From CAWBBA01 sp963729795 (GTDB lineage Bacteria > Desulfobacterota > Desulfomonilia > Desulfomonilales > Desulfomonilaceae): a stretch of 64,000 nucleotides of DNA. Location of the stretch: NCBI GenBank assembly GCA_963729795.1, contig CAVSPC010000018.1:14497-78496 (forward strand), given 5' to 3'. The notes under the pieces are model-generated. The model ran no database searches. It was not told the DNA's origin and was given only the letters and a program-made list of their open reading frames with translations. A program made the position numbers and the translations under genes. Below, one piece after another: positions 53,836 to 63,817 of this stretch (positions within the stretch are counted from its first letter, which is position 1; each line of letters starts with the position of its first letter).

Positions 53836-55494
53836 TCACTCGAATTCAATCTGCAGAGGCACCATGAAATCCCTTACCGCTGTGGTCATGACCTTCCCCA
53901 TGATTTCACGGACTTCCACCTCTTCGTCAAAAGGCGCTTCAACCCATATCGAGTCGTGAATGCACGCGACAATCCGAGCGTCCAGTCCTCTTGTCCGAAT
54001 CTCTTCGCTGATTTTGGTCAGTGAGGCCTTGAGAAGGTGAGATTCGACCTGCTGTAACAGAGTTGCCTTCATCTCCCGCATCAGCTTGCCGCTCTCTTTT
54101 CGGGGGAATCGGCGCATGCGGCCCGTAACCGGATTCTTTAGCACCCTGTCCGAGATATCCGGCGCGATGAGCTTCTCGTACTCCCCATCGAAATAGGGCA
54201 GAATCCTTTTATAAGTCTCATAGAAGGTGTCGATGTACTCTTTGGCCTGCTCTTCATCCACGCGCCCCGACCTCCCTTGTTCTTTCCACGATGCGGTGAT
54301 CTCTCTCGCCAGTGCCTTCGGCCCCTGACCAAAGATGATCCCGAAGTTTATCGGCTTCGCTTCGTCTCGGGTGCCCAGGCTCAGCATCTGGGCTGTGCGG
54401 GCGTGAAGGTCTTCTCCGTCCATGAACAGGCGTGTCATCTCAGGATCTTTGCTCAGATGGGCCAGAATCCGCGCTTGGCAGGTCTTCCAGTCGGCTTTTA
54501 CCAGGGTGCGGCCCGGCGGAGCCATGAGAAGAGGACGGTATTTCTTTTTGTCGATATTCTGCACCGGCGGATCTGACGCCACGATTCGGCCGGTGGACGT
54601 GCGGGTCATCCGCCACACAGGATGAACTCGATCACCCAACGCGCCCGCCTCAAGGAATCGTATGTCCCGCTTGAGTTTTCGCCGTTGCAGGATTTGTGCC
54701 GCCATGCCAATACCATGTTCCTCAGCCAGCTCCTTCAAGTCCTCATCGTCAATTTGAAAGGCACGCCCAATTTCGTCAGGAAAATCGACACCTGCGTCAC
54801 GTAGGTACCAATAGGTCTTCCTAGGGGAGAATAGATTACGGGACCCAAAAGCAAGTTGCGATTCCAATTGCTCAAGTTGTTCACAGGCGGCTGCAAGGGA
54901 TTTCCCACAGGCGGCCTGATCGACAGCGATCCCGTCCAGGTGCATCTGCACAAGGACTGACGAAACCGGAAGTTCAACTTCCCGATAAAGGCTGAGCAGG
55001 TCCGAGTCCATCTTGACTCGCAGGACTTCCGCCAGTTCGTAAACGAGTCCCGCGTCCTTCTCAAGAAAGTGGCGGAAGAATTCCGGGTAATCCTTTGCGA
55101 ACATGTCCTCCCCCAAGTACGGATAATCCCGGTTCAGATACTCCTCCACAAGAGCGCTCAAGCGGTACCCGTGGTCGTCGTCCCTGCTCGGGTCAAGCAG
55201 GTGGGCCATAAGTCGAGTGTCCCACGCTCTGCGCGGATCAATCTCCAAATCTCGGATCTGATGGACCTCCCGCATCCTCTTGAGTCCATGAACCGCCACC
55301 GGGAAGTGTTTGCCCGTATAGAGCAAACCCGCAGCGGGCCTTAATTCACTTTGTTTGAGGGTAATGTGTCCTGCGCCCGTTTCAGGTCGGTAGTACCCAA
55401 TCATGGTTGAGTCATCTTCTGGCACGGATAGCGGAACACTTAAACCTACGAGTGAATCTTTATTCAAGGTGCTCAGGAAGCCCTTCAGATCCAC
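53836..55494 (-). CDS. Family A DNA polymerase with atypical motifs
   Basis: A 552-residue polymerase starting at GTG 55494 with GAGGAG upstream. The N-terminal ~170 residues look like a degraded 3'-5' exonuclease domain: the first DxE motif is absent and the others are weak. TSTGRIVASDPPVQNI marks the thumb-palm border. Motif A reads VKADWKTCQAR, where the usual Asp stays but the steric-gate Glu becomes Gln. Motif B reads RDEAKPINFGIIFG with Lys and Phe kept and Tyr changed to Phe. Motif C reads IHDSIW, with Ser after the catalytic Asp. Polymerases of this kind are found on plasmids and ICEs. It probably replicates or repairs the mobile element, with possibly altered nucleotide selection. 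Confidence 0.88.
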   Translation of the reverse strand: MDLKGFLSTLNKDSLVGLSVPLSVPEDDSTMIGYYRPETGAGHITLKQSELRPAAGLLYTGKHFPVAVHGLKRMREVHQIRDLEIDPRRAWDTRLMAHLLDPSRDDDHGYRLSALVEEYLNRDYPYLGEDMFAKDYPEFFRHFLEKDAGLVYELAEVLRVKMDSDLLSLYREVELPVSSVLVQMHLDGIAVDQAACGKSLAAACEQLEQLESQLAFGSRNLFSPRKTYWYLRDAGVDFPDEIGRAFQIDDEDLKELAEEHGIGMAAQILQRRKLKRDIRFLEAGALGDRVHPVWRMTRTSTGRIVASDPPVQNIDKKKYRPLLMAPPGRTLVKADWKTCQARILAHLSKDPEMTRLFMDGEDLHARTAQMLSLGTRDEAKPINFGIIFGQGPKALAREITASWKEQGRSGRVDEEQAKEYIDTFYETYKRILPYFDGEYEKLIAPDISDRVLKNPVTGRMRRFPRKESGKLMREMKATLLQQVESHLLKASLTKISEEIRTRGLDARIVACIHDSIWVEAPFDEEVEVREIMGKVMTTAVRDFMVPLQIEFE

Positions 55495-55742
55495 GAATCC
55501 TTTACTCCTCAGGTGCTCAAGCTCTTGGAATCTATATCTCCGGGCGGGAAGTTAATAAGCTAAATCCTGCTCTATCCCCTTTTCAACCTATACTCCCAAA
55601 AAGGAATCTCTGAACCGCAGGGCGGACCAGAGCACTATTAAATCTAATCTGTACACCGAGAGAACTTATCAGTAGGTACTACAAGAACTCGATTTCTTTG
55701 GGCACAACCTAGCCACAAAACAGGGGTTTTTGTAGTACCCAT

Positions 55743-56840
55743 TCACAAGTTCTCCCCTGGATTTTTGTCGTCGAGTGAACCGACCGATTGCAGGTACACA
55801 AGATACCTTTGAGCCGACCTCCGAGAGATCTTGTAACCCCGTGCTTCCATGTCTGCTTCAATCTCCGCTGGTGCAGGAATGCTGAAGAGGCGATTGGCGA
55901 TGGTAGCTTCAAGCCTTATCACGAGCAGATGCAGATAGAGAATGACCGCTGGATGATTGATCCGTTCCAGTATGCCCTCTGTTATTATTGACTTCGGGAA
56001 GCAAAAGTAGTCCTGAGATACCTCCTGTGGCGGTTTGCGGGTGAAGTAAACCAAATGGGAACGTTTGCCAGTGCACCTGTTCCGAAAGTTCCTGATGAGC
56101 TTGGCAGCATCGTCACGGTAACTGTTCATGAGCCTTACGAAAGCTTCCTTCGGGATCGCGTAGTACGGTGAGCCAAAGTCATGAAGAGGAACGTCAAATA
56201 CAGCCGACACTTCGCTTACCGCCTTGTTCAACGGCATCTTTTCGTCGCCGCAGAAGATCTGCATCAGCTCGAACAGATCCACACGGTTGAGCCTTTGCAG
56301 ATCCTTTCGTTTCCTTTGGAGGTTCAGGAGACACCTGACGCGTTGGCATTTCCTTGACCGGCAACTGAATCCCACGCCGACCTTGCCGTTAAACATGAAA
56401 GCGCCCATTCGGAGTGCACGGACGTACCAACGCCGTTCCTCCTTCTCCTCGATCTCATCCGAGAACCTTCCTTGGTATTTGCCGGCCAGACAATCGAAGA
56501 GGTAATCGGGGCTGACCTGAAGCCCGAAACGCTCCAGCAGGAATTCCTTTGTTTGTTCCCACCATCTCAAATGCCGTATGACACGGGGATCAAGGTTCCC
56601 CTTTTCGTCAGGTTCTGGATTGTAGGGCTCGTACATGTCCGCATGCCACACGTCGGTAGGCGGGAGGGGCTGCTCGTCGGGATGGAAGACGGCAAAGCGC
56701 TCCCCGTACTCGTGCCAGAGCCTCAACATCCATTTCTTTCTTTCCATTGGATCGTTGGGGATACTCACCGGCCTAACCTCCACGGTCTGGACTCTGAAGG
56801 ATGATTCACTGATCCGCCATGTCGCGAGATTTGTTCTCAA
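55743..56840 (-). CDS. Hypothetical protein upstream of the polymerase
   Basis: A 365-residue basic protein. A start at ATG 56840 (MRTNLATWRISESSF) or at residue 32 (MERKKWMLRLWHEYG) is possible. It has conserved-looking Trp-rich blocks (RVIRHLRWWEQTKEFLLERFG), a Cys cluster CRSRKCQRVRC that could bind zinc, and a C-terminal helix-turn-helix-like stretch (IEADMEARGYKISRRSAQRYLVYLQ). A replication initiation or regulatory role is possible from its position 249 bases upstream of the polymerase gene on the same strand. I do not recognise the family. Confidence 0.6.
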   Translation of the reverse strand: MRTNLATWRISESSFRVQTVEVRPVSIPNDPMERKKWMLRLWHEYGERFAVFHPDEQPLPPTDVWHADMYEPYNPEPDEKGNLDPRVIRHLRWWEQTKEFLLERFGLQVSPDYLFDCLAGKYQGRFSDEIEEKEERRWYVRALRMGAFMFNGKVGVGFSCRSRKCQRVRCLLNLQRKRKDLQRLNRVDLFELMQIFCGDEKMPLNKAVSEVSAVFDVPLHDFGSPYYAIPKEAFVRLMNSYRDDAAKLIRNFRNRCTGKRSHLVYFTRKPPQEVSQDYFCFPKSIITEGILERINHPAVILYLHLLVIRLEATIANRLFSIPAPAEIEADMEARGYKISRRSAQRYLVYLQSVGSLDDKNPGENL

Positions 56841-57426
56841 ACGAACGGAGACTAATTGTCAGCAACTTTCTGGGTACGGGAATAGCTCAGCATACCCGTT
56901 TCATGAGATTAATAAATCATAAATACAAGATATCATATTACCCAATTCCATTCATGACTTATGACTGTAGTCAGTTACAAGCTTCCTGGGGTTCGCGCGT
57001 GTTCATAAGCGAAAACGAACGAAAAGGCACCTGAGAGGCGATTTGAACGATTTGCGGGTATTTCTATGTCTCCCAATCATGAAAATACTTGGAGTGGGCG
57101 AAGCTGCCTCCGGAACTGCTCCGATGATCTTGTTCGTATTTTGTTCGTGGTCCCAGAGAACCGAGAAGGATCGTAAGGGATCGACAGGGACTGACAAGAA
57201 TCATCGAGGCTTGAAATAACTGAAGTATCGAGGCATGTGGTTGATATGATTGACTGTGGTATGGCATTCTCCTCGCTCAAAGGAGCCCGCTTCGCTAATC
57301 GGCTACCCGGCTTTGCCCCGAGCTGTACAGCTGCTATAATCGTATTAAACACCACAACTGGCTAAAGCCGAAATGTATGAACCATCCTATTAGGATTCGA
57401 CGTCATTGTCGAAGAGGAGATCTGTC
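56841..57426. other. Intergenic region with a candidate sigma-54 promoter
   Basis: No supported gene. The notable site is a -24/-12 candidate at 57262-57277, listed separately. Confidence 0.45.
57262..57277 (+). promoter_or_regulatory. Candidate sigma-54 promoter upstream of the UPF0261 gene
   Basis: TGGCATTCTCCTCGCT keeps GG and GC separated by exactly 10 bases and most of the -24/-12 consensus. It lies 150 bases before the start at 57427, and a sigma-54 activator is the next gene downstream. Confidence 0.5.
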
Positions 57427-58812
57427 GTGAGCAAGCCGAAAATCATAGTCGCGGGCATCCTGGATACGAAAGGAAATGAAATCCGATTTCTAGCAGACCG
57501 CGTAGCAGTAATGGGCGGTGAACCGCGAATTTTAGAGTTGAGCGTGGGAAAAGAGGTCGGGTGGGCCGATCTAGGCGTCAGCCATGCATTGCGTAAGGTG
57601 GGTAGGACTTCTGATGAAATTGTTGCCCTCGACAGGGCCAAAGCATCTGACATCATTGTGGAGGGGGCGACCGAACTAGTTGTTGAACTACTTAGTCAGG
57701 GTGAACTGGATGGCATAATAGCCTACGGGGGGTCTTTGTGTACAAGTATGGCTACTCGTATCATGCAGAAGTTGCCCATAGGGGTTCCCAAGCTCATGCT
57801 CTCAACTATGACATCGGGCGATATCGGATGCTATGTGGGCACGCGTGACATAGCTATGCTATATCCCATATGTGAGGTGGGTCTCAATACAGTGACCCGA
57901 AAGATACTTAATTATGCAGCTGCTGGGATTGTCGGTATGTCCTCCGCGATCCAATATCCTGAGGCAGAACAAAAACTATTAATTGGGTGCACTATGCTCG
58001 GAGTGACCACTCCTGGAGTTATGCAGGCGGCCAATTACTTTGAAAAAAAGGGCTATGAGGTGATGATTAATCATGCTGTTGGCAGTGGCGGACGCTCAAT
58101 GGAGGAACTGGTCACCGAAGGCTTTGTAATCGGTCTGCTCGATTTAACAACTCATGAAATTGCAGACCACCTACTTGGGGGCGTATTGGACGCCGGCCCG
58201 GACCGACTGACCGCCGCTGCTCTCAGGGCTACCCCACAAGTCCTTTCTACCGGAGGCCTGGAATTCATCGACTTCGGTCCGAGAAATACCGTTCCGAAGA
58301 AACTCGAAGAGGAAGAGACGCTGGATATTGTGGGTCGCGTGATCCACATTCACAATCCAGCTGTGACGGTAGTGGGTACTACGACAGACGAGGCCTACCT
58401 GATCGGCCAGCACATCGCGGAAAAGCTCAACCTTGCAATAGGTCCGACCGCGCTTTGCGTTCCGCTGCGTGGTTCAGGAGCTTACGAGATATCCGAACCC
58501 AATTTGAGTCTCGGTTGGGCAGGTCCAGGACCTGGTCCACTGTGGCTGCCGGACCCTGAACGGGCCGATTGGTCCCTCCGGTGCAGGCACTTTCTTTCCG
58601 GGCTGTATAGTAGAATAGACGCAAACAAGCCGAATCTTGATGTCATGCTCTGTGACTCGCATATAAATGAGCCAAGATTTGCTATCTTTGTTGCCAAATT
58701 GCTGGACGAGATGCTGTCAGGGAGGTGGAAGGGAGGGATGATGGAGACCCGGCTGAGTTTGTTCCCTTTGCAAACGTGTCTGACGGATCTCGAAGACTGG
58801 ACCAGCGGTTGA
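57427..58812 (+). CDS. Tm-1-like ATP-binding domain protein (UPF0261)
   Basis: A 461-residue protein starting at GTG 57427, with GAGGAG upstream. The N-terminal domain has IIVAGILDTKGNEIRFLADR and YGGSLCTSMATRIM, typical of the UPF0261/Tm-1 family, and the second half has the GSGGRSMEELVTEGFVIGLLDLTTHE segment. The plant relative Tm-1 binds ATP and inhibits viral replication; bacterial members are of unknown function and often lie with metabolic enzymes or as paralogues. A decayed paralogue lies at 62488-63771. Probably sigma-54 regulated. Confidence 0.88.
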   Translation: MSKPKIIVAGILDTKGNEIRFLADRVAVMGGEPRILELSVGKEVGWADLGVSHALRKVGRTSDEIVALDRAKASDIIVEGATELVVELLSQGELDGIIAYGGSLCTSMATRIMQKLPIGVPKLMLSTMTSGDIGCYVGTRDIAMLYPICEVGLNTVTRKILNYAAAGIVGMSSAIQYPEAEQKLLIGCTMLGVTTPGVMQAANYFEKKGYEVMINHAVGSGGRSMEELVTEGFVIGLLDLTTHEIADHLLGGVLDAGPDRLTAAALRATPQVLSTGGLEFIDFGPRNTVPKKLEEEETLDIVGRVIHIHNPAVTVVGTTTDEAYLIGQHIAEKLNLAIGPTALCVPLRGSGAYEISEPNLSLGWAGPGPGPLWLPDPERADWSLRCRHFLSGLYSRIDANKPNLDVMLCDSHINEPRFAIFVAKLLDEMLSGRWKGGMMETRLSLFPLQTCLTDLEDWTSG

Positions 58813-59229
58813 GGTCAAAATCTGCCCTGGCGTCAGTAAAATCGTTGGTAGCTCAGCAAGTCTTGTGTGAGGGAGATCACAACGACACAAGCTGCAAAAT
58901 GTGAACCACACATACCCAACTGAGGCTAGTGCGCTGTCCCGAACCTGGCCCGAACCACGATCGGCATCTGGATAACGAAATGTCAGGGAGCAACCAGGCT
59001 TTTCTGCCCAGTCGTGTCGGGCACTGGACACCGGGCCTGAGACCCATGCACTCCGCACATGGCGCTGAACTACAGGTTCCAACGCCCCCCGTGGGGGAAG
59101 CCATCAGCATATCTGGAATGACCAGAAGACTCGTTGGTGCCACCTGAACGTACTGCTTGCCCACAGCCCTGCTAGTGTTGACACGGCGGTCAATCCAAAG
59201 CTCCCCAACAGGCTCTATGGAGGTCAATT
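58813..59229. other. Intergenic region before the sigma-54 activator
   Basis: No supported gene. TTGACA near 59176 could be part of a constitutive promoter for the activator. Nothing else stands out. Confidence 0.4.
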
Positions 59230-61020
59230 ATGAAGTCCAGCGAAGTCATTTCAGACGTACGCTATTGTCAGGCAGTCATCGCCTCTGCACATAATGGGAT
59301 TTTGGCCATCAACTCCCATGGGGTAATCATTGTTTTTAATACGATGGCAAGCAAGATCTTAAATATCGATAAAGAAAAAGTGTTAGGTAGACACATCAAG
59401 GAAGTGATCCCCGATTCGTGGTCCGCATTCCGGTCGATTTTGAAGACCGGCGTTCCACAAATAAGTAGCAAAATCACCTGGAACAATCTCACCCTGATAG
59501 CGAATAGGACCCCGATCTTTTTCGAAAAAAGTGTCGCAGGAGTGCTCAGCATATTCCAAGACATTTCTCAGCTTGAAAAAATATCGACGGAGCTATCTTC
59601 ACACAAAGATTTGGTCAAGAAGCTGGACGCTATCATCGACTCCTCTTACGACGGACTGATTATTTCAGATGGGGATGGGGTCACGCTCAGGGTTAACTCT
59701 TCATGGGAAAAGATAACAGGGATGAGGCCAGAGGAAGTAATTGGTAAAAGCCATGCGCAACTAGAAAAAGATAGGGTGACATCCAAGTCCTCCACGTTGC
59801 TGGCATTACAAGAGGGTAGAAGTGTAAGCGTCCCCGCGCGCTTAAAGACTGGCAAGGACATCTTAGCCACAAGTAACCCCATATTTGACGACGGAGGTAA
59901 AATCACCATGATCGTCACAAACGTGAGGGACATGACTGACTTGAACAAACTGAACCAGCAATTGGTCAGGTCCAAGAAGCTCATGAAGGAATATCAGTCA
60001 GAATTGGAAAAAATGCGTGTGGATCAGCAAAGGATGGACAAAATTATAGCAGTCTCAAAACCTATGAGAAATGTGATGGAATTGGCGTTAAGGGTGTCTC
60101 CTCTAGACGTGCCTGTGTTGCTTCTGGGCGAAACCGGGGTTGGCAAGGATGTCGTTGCCAAAATAATTCATAATCATAGCACTAGACGTGATACGGGAGG
60201 AATCTTGGTCACAATTAATTGCAGCGCCATTCCCGATAATCTGCTGGAGTCTGAATTATTCGGCTATGAAAGCGGTGCCTTCACCGGAGCAAGTCAGGGA
60301 GGGAAAAAGGGCCTGTTTGAAATGGCTGAGAACGGAACAGTCTTGTTAAATGAAATAGACACGCTGTCGCTGAAACTTCAAGCTAAACTCTTAAGCGCGG
60401 TGCAGGATCTGGAAATCTTGCCCGTTGGCAGCGTGAAGTCCAAGAAAATAGACATCCGCATTATTGCCGCATCAAATAGGAATCTTCCCGAGATGGTCGA
60501 GAATCACACCTTTCGGGAGGATCTCTTCTTCAGGCTCAACGTCGTGTCAATCTACATCCCCCCTCTGCGGGAGAGAAAGGATGACATCCTCCCCCTTGTG
60601 AACTATTACCTACAAAAATACTGCTCCAAATATAAAAGGCACATCTGGCTGTCAAGGGAAGTCATTGAAAAGTTATTGAAATATCAATGGAGTGGCAACG
60701 TGAGGGAACTCAGTCATCTCATTGAGCGTCTAGTTGTTATGACACGAGGTGAAGAAATCGGCCTGGAGGATTTGCCACCTCACATCAGTTCCCCCCGGGC
60801 GTCTGTGTCCCATTTTGCCAATCTCTCTCTGAAGGAAGCCGTTGCGAAATTTGAGTTTCAGCTGATTCAAGAGGCCATAGGAAGGTGTGGGAATATGCGC
60901 AAGGCAGCCAAGGAGTTGAAGGTCGATCGGGCCACGATAACCAGGAAAATGCGAAAGCACAACGACTGGGATGCAGTAATGCAACGTGTTGCTATATCGC
61001 AACACGTCTCAACAGTTTGA
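59230..61020 (+). CDS. Sigma-54-dependent activator with two PAS domains
   Basis: A 596-residue enhancer-binding protein, with GGAGG ahead of the ATG. Two PAS domains lie at residues ~10-115 (SAHNGILAINSHGVIIVFN) and ~125-245 (SSYDGLIISDGDGVTLRVN). The AAA+ domain has Walker A GETGVGKD, GAFTGA (GYESGAFTGASQGGK), LLNEIDTLSLKLQAKLL, AASNRNLPEM and WSGNVRELSHL. A Fis-type helix-turn-helix ends the protein (MRKAAKELKVDRATITRKM). It presumably senses a small ligand or redox state through PAS and activates the promoters at 57262 and 61158. Complete. Confidence 0.95.
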   Translation: MKSSEVISDVRYCQAVIASAHNGILAINSHGVIIVFNTMASKILNIDKEKVLGRHIKEVIPDSWSAFRSILKTGVPQISSKITWNNLTLIANRTPIFFEKSVAGVLSIFQDISQLEKISTELSSHKDLVKKLDAIIDSSYDGLIISDGDGVTLRVNSSWEKITGMRPEEVIGKSHAQLEKDRVTSKSSTLLALQEGRSVSVPARLKTGKDILATSNPIFDDGGKITMIVTNVRDMTDLNKLNQQLVRSKKLMKEYQSELEKMRVDQQRMDKIIAVSKPMRNVMELALRVSPLDVPVLLLGETGVGKDVVAKIIHNHSTRRDTGGILVTINCSAIPDNLLESELFGYESGAFTGASQGGKKGLFEMAENGTVLLNEIDTLSLKLQAKLLSAVQDLEILPVGSVKSKKIDIRIIAASNRNLPEMVENHTFREDLFFRLNVVSIYIPPLRERKDDILPLVNYYLQKYCSKYKRHIWLSREVIEKLLKYQWSGNVRELSHLIERLVVMTRGEEIGLEDLPPHISSPRASVSHFANLSLKEAVAKFEFQLIQEAIGRCGNMRKAAKELKVDRATITRKMRKHNDWDAVMQRVAISQHVSTV

Positions 61021-61428
61021 ATATTTAAGAAAAATCCGGGATCATGAAATTCAACAGTCCATAAATGTTGCAGTTCTGCAAAATTACATACGTGTCGGCC
61101 TAGATCCCTACTTCATTACTCATGAGAAAAACCAAAGACTTGCAACAATAACTGTGGTGGCACGGTAGTTGCACCTCGGCTGGTCAGCAGTAAATCGGAA
61201 CGATAACTTCCGCTCACTGATCTGTTTTGATGCAGGCGGGGCAGATGTGGCCAACCTCAGTGGCGAGTTAAAAGAGTCAGAATATCGTTTCATTAACTCC
61301 TAGCTGGTTTCGGTTTCACCTGACGGAAAGTGAATCGGCAATTTTCAGAAGGCAGTAGCTGTACGTCCCAGGTGTTTGCGAGAGAGTGTTTGGAGCCATT
61401 TTTTCCTGCACCTCCCGGAGTTCATATC
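61021..61428. other. Intergenic region carrying a sigma-54 promoter
   Basis: No supported gene upstream of the phosphatase. The consensus -24/-12 site at 61158 is described separately; the space between it and the activator stop could hold its binding sites. Confidence 0.5.
61158..61173 (+). promoter_or_regulatory. Consensus sigma-54 (-24/-12) promoter
   Basis: TGGCACGGTAGTTGCA matches the consensus TGGCACG-N4-TTGCA at every fixed position, with GG and GC 10 bases apart. It lies 138 bases after the sigma-54 activator stop and points at the phosphatase and UPF0261-remnant genes. Confidence 0.8.
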
Positions 61429-62043
61429 TTGCCAAGAAACGGAAAGCGGTTTTTCATTCTCTTTGTGTGCGTGGCGAACCGAGGAAGAAGTGTGGCGGCC
61501 GAAAACCTTCTGCGAAAGGAGGTCAGCTGTCGCCTTCCGGAACGTTCCGAAAGCGTAAAGATTGCCTCGGCTGGGATAATACCGCAGGCATATTTGAAAT
61601 GGGCTGCGACGAACGGGTTAGTCTTCAGGGTCCCTTACTACGACAAGCCTCCCGGACCTTTTGTCATACGGTTTCTTGGACGCAGGGGAATCGATGTGTC
61701 CGCATACCGATCTCGACCATTGAATGGGAGGCTTGTGGAACAGGCAGATTTGATCATCGCGATGGATCACGCGGTCAGGGAAGAGATAGAGAATCTCTGG
61801 TCTGGAGTCGGTAGTAAGGTAGCTATTTTCAAGAAATTCCTCCTCGGAGAATGCACGTCTCCAGACATAGGCGATCCTTTTAAGTTACCGCATATGGACC
61901 AGGACACTGGGGACTGGGACATGGATGACGAGTATGAAAGTAGCTATTGCAGGGAAATCGAGAGAACTCTCGTTGACAATCTGGCCAAGTTTGTCCGGTG
62001 CATCGAAAATGCCGTGCAGCGTCCCCACACGAAGGGATTGTGA
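61429..62043 (+). CDS. Low-molecular-weight protein tyrosine phosphatase family
   Basis: A 204-residue protein if it starts at TTG 61429, which follows GGAG by eight bases; a GTG at 61330 would add 33 residues that look unlike the family. The P-loop reads CVANRGRS, fitting C-x5-R-S, and is followed by a helix AAENLLRKEV. Further family marks are ADLIIAMDHAVREEI and the late DIGDPF, where the general acid Asp lies. About 40 residues longer than typical enzymes. It could dephosphorylate tyrosine or be arsenate reductase-like. First gene after the sigma-54 promoter. Confidence 0.8.
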   Translation: MPRNGKRFFILFVCVANRGRSVAAENLLRKEVSCRLPERSESVKIASAGIIPQAYLKWAATNGLVFRVPYYDKPPGPFVIRFLGRRGIDVSAYRSRPLNGRLVEQADLIIAMDHAVREEIENLWSGVGSKVAIFKKFLLGECTSPDIGDPFKLPHMDQDTGDWDMDDEYESSYCREIERTLVDNLAKFVRCIENAVQRPHTKGL

Positions 62044-62049
62044 TCGCCT

Positions 62050-62487
62050 AACCACTGTTGTTCAAGTGGCAGAAGTAGTTTCTCGAGAGCGGCCCTGTGG
62101 CCTTCGAGCGTGGAAACGATGGCAAGGTGCGAAGTCTGGAGAGGAAAACACCCCTCTTTAGGTCAAAATCTCCCACAAGGACGAGGTGATCGCGGAGATG
62201 ATGGAGTCTCACCTGGCGCAAAAAGAGTCTTGGAGAAAGCTGAAAGGCCCTCGGGTGGAACCGGATAGGCGCGATGAGGTGGTGGAGCACGTTCGCTACT
62301 GGTCCGACAGATCACCCTATCAGCCTCTCGTCTGCTGGGGTATATCGGTAACCGCCGAGGCAAGTTTTAGCAGTGGCGGCATCGATACGATGTGGTCAAC
62401 GAGCACAACGCCTGGGTTCTCTTCGAGGCCTCTCGCTGGCAAGCTGGGAGCAGGCGTCGATCGTCGCCTATTTCAAGGAGGTGAGGA
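62050..62487 (+). pseudogene. IS3-type transposase remnant (orfA/orfB), multiply frameshifted
   Basis: Broken pieces in several frames resemble IS3-type genes. OrfA-like text is seen as FKWQK, FLESGPVAFERGNDGK and SHKDEVIAEMMESHL with stops between. OrfB-like text is DEVVEHVRYWSDRS, then RHRYDVVNEHNAWV and LASWEQASIVAYFKEV in two other frames. The last piece ends exactly at the start of the next gene, so its bases now supply the AAGGAGGTGAGG ribosome site. No ends or duplications are visible. Confidence 0.65.
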
Positions 62488-63771
62488 ATGAAGGGAAAGC
62501 ACGTAGTGATTGTCGCTACATTGGATACGAAAGGGGAAGAAGGGACGTATATAAAAGATCTTGTTTTGAAAAAGGGCCACATTCCGATGCTTGTAGATAC
62601 CGGAGTATTTGACAGTCCATATTCATCGCATGCCGATATAGATAACGAAGCAGTTGCTCGTAGCATTGGCCTTACGATGGAAGAAATTCGAGACGGCAAG
62701 GCGTCGGCGGAGCTGGGGAGGGCGAGGCAATAGCCTTAATGATTAAAGGAGCGTGCACTGTTGTTCAGCAGTTGTTAACCGAAGGTAGAAATGCAGGGCC
62801 TTCTTTGCATAGGCGGTTCAATGGGAACTTCTGTGGGGTCTGCTGTGATGAAAGACATTCCATTTAACATTCCAAAGGTAATGTTATCCACAGTAGCTTT
62901 TACGCCATTGATCCCCTTCGGTTCAGGCAGTATAGATCAAATGCTCATGCAGACAATTGCCGATTTAAGGGGACTCAATACACTAACAAAATTGACCATG
63001 AAAAGAGCAGTCGATGCCCTGTGCGGTATTATTGAAGGGCAAGAGAAAACAATCCGAGAAAAACCGATCATAGGCGTTACGGGCCTAGGAGGTCATAAGA
63101 TAGTTGAGTATTGTGTAGATCTGCTGAATCAAAGAGGATTTGAAGGAATTGTTTTTCATTCTATTGGAGCAAATTCAGCCGAGAAACTTATAAAAGAAGG
63201 ATTTGTTGATGGAATGCTAGATTTATGTGTTTTCGAGCTAGTGAACATGGTTTGTGGTGGAGATGTTGGCGGGAGTGAGGAAAAGATTACAGCGGGTTGT
63301 GAAAAAGGGATTCCCCAACTAATTTCAGCAGGCGCTATAGATTTTTTTGCTTGGTCCAGGGGAGTTGATGCGATGCCACCGGAATATAAAAAGCGCAATT
63401 TCGAAATTCATAACCCTATGGTCATTTTGGTTCCAACCAACGATGAAGAGAAATCGGCAGTTCTGGACTTAATGATCGAAAGAGTAAACAAAGCCAATGG
63501 GCCGACAATTGTGTTGGTGCCACTAAAGGGATTTTCGAGGCTAGACGAGGGAAGGAATGCCTTTTCATGATTCATCGGTTCCGAAAGAGTTTATGATGAG
63601 TTGAAAGGGAGAATAACTAATAGTGTGGTTGAGGTTATGAAAATAGATGCTCATATAAACGATCCTTTCTTTGGAGAAACGGCAGTGGACTTATTTACTG
63701 AGTTATATAACAGAAAGCATCAAAAGGGGCATGTTGTGAAGAAGAGAGCTTTTCTAAATCCACGTGGCTAA
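62488..63771 (+). pseudogene. Decayed UPF0261 (Tm-1-like) paralogue
   Basis: The reading starts at ATG 62488 (MKGKHVVIVATLDTKGEEGTY) with a strong ribosome site. It changes frame near 62720 (ASAELGR to GEAIALMIKGACTVVQQLL) and again near 62788 (to MQGLLCIGGSMGTSVGSA). It runs to an in-frame TGA at 63568 (NAFS) and then continues open with FIGSERVYDELKGR to the TAA ending at 63771. The conserved blocks match the intact paralogue at 57427. Two shifts and a stop make it a pseudogene. Selenocysteine at the TGA is unlikely given the shifts. Confidence 0.82.
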
Positions 63772-63817
63772 CTCATTTATTGAGTTATATATCACGGAGC
63801 AAAGAAAGGATACTGTT

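Noticed and set aside
63568..63570. TGA in the second UPF0261 copy as a selenocysteine codon
   Set aside because: Two frameshifts upstream in the same gene show decay, the intact paralogue has no TGA or Cys there, and no selenocysteine insertion element is evident.
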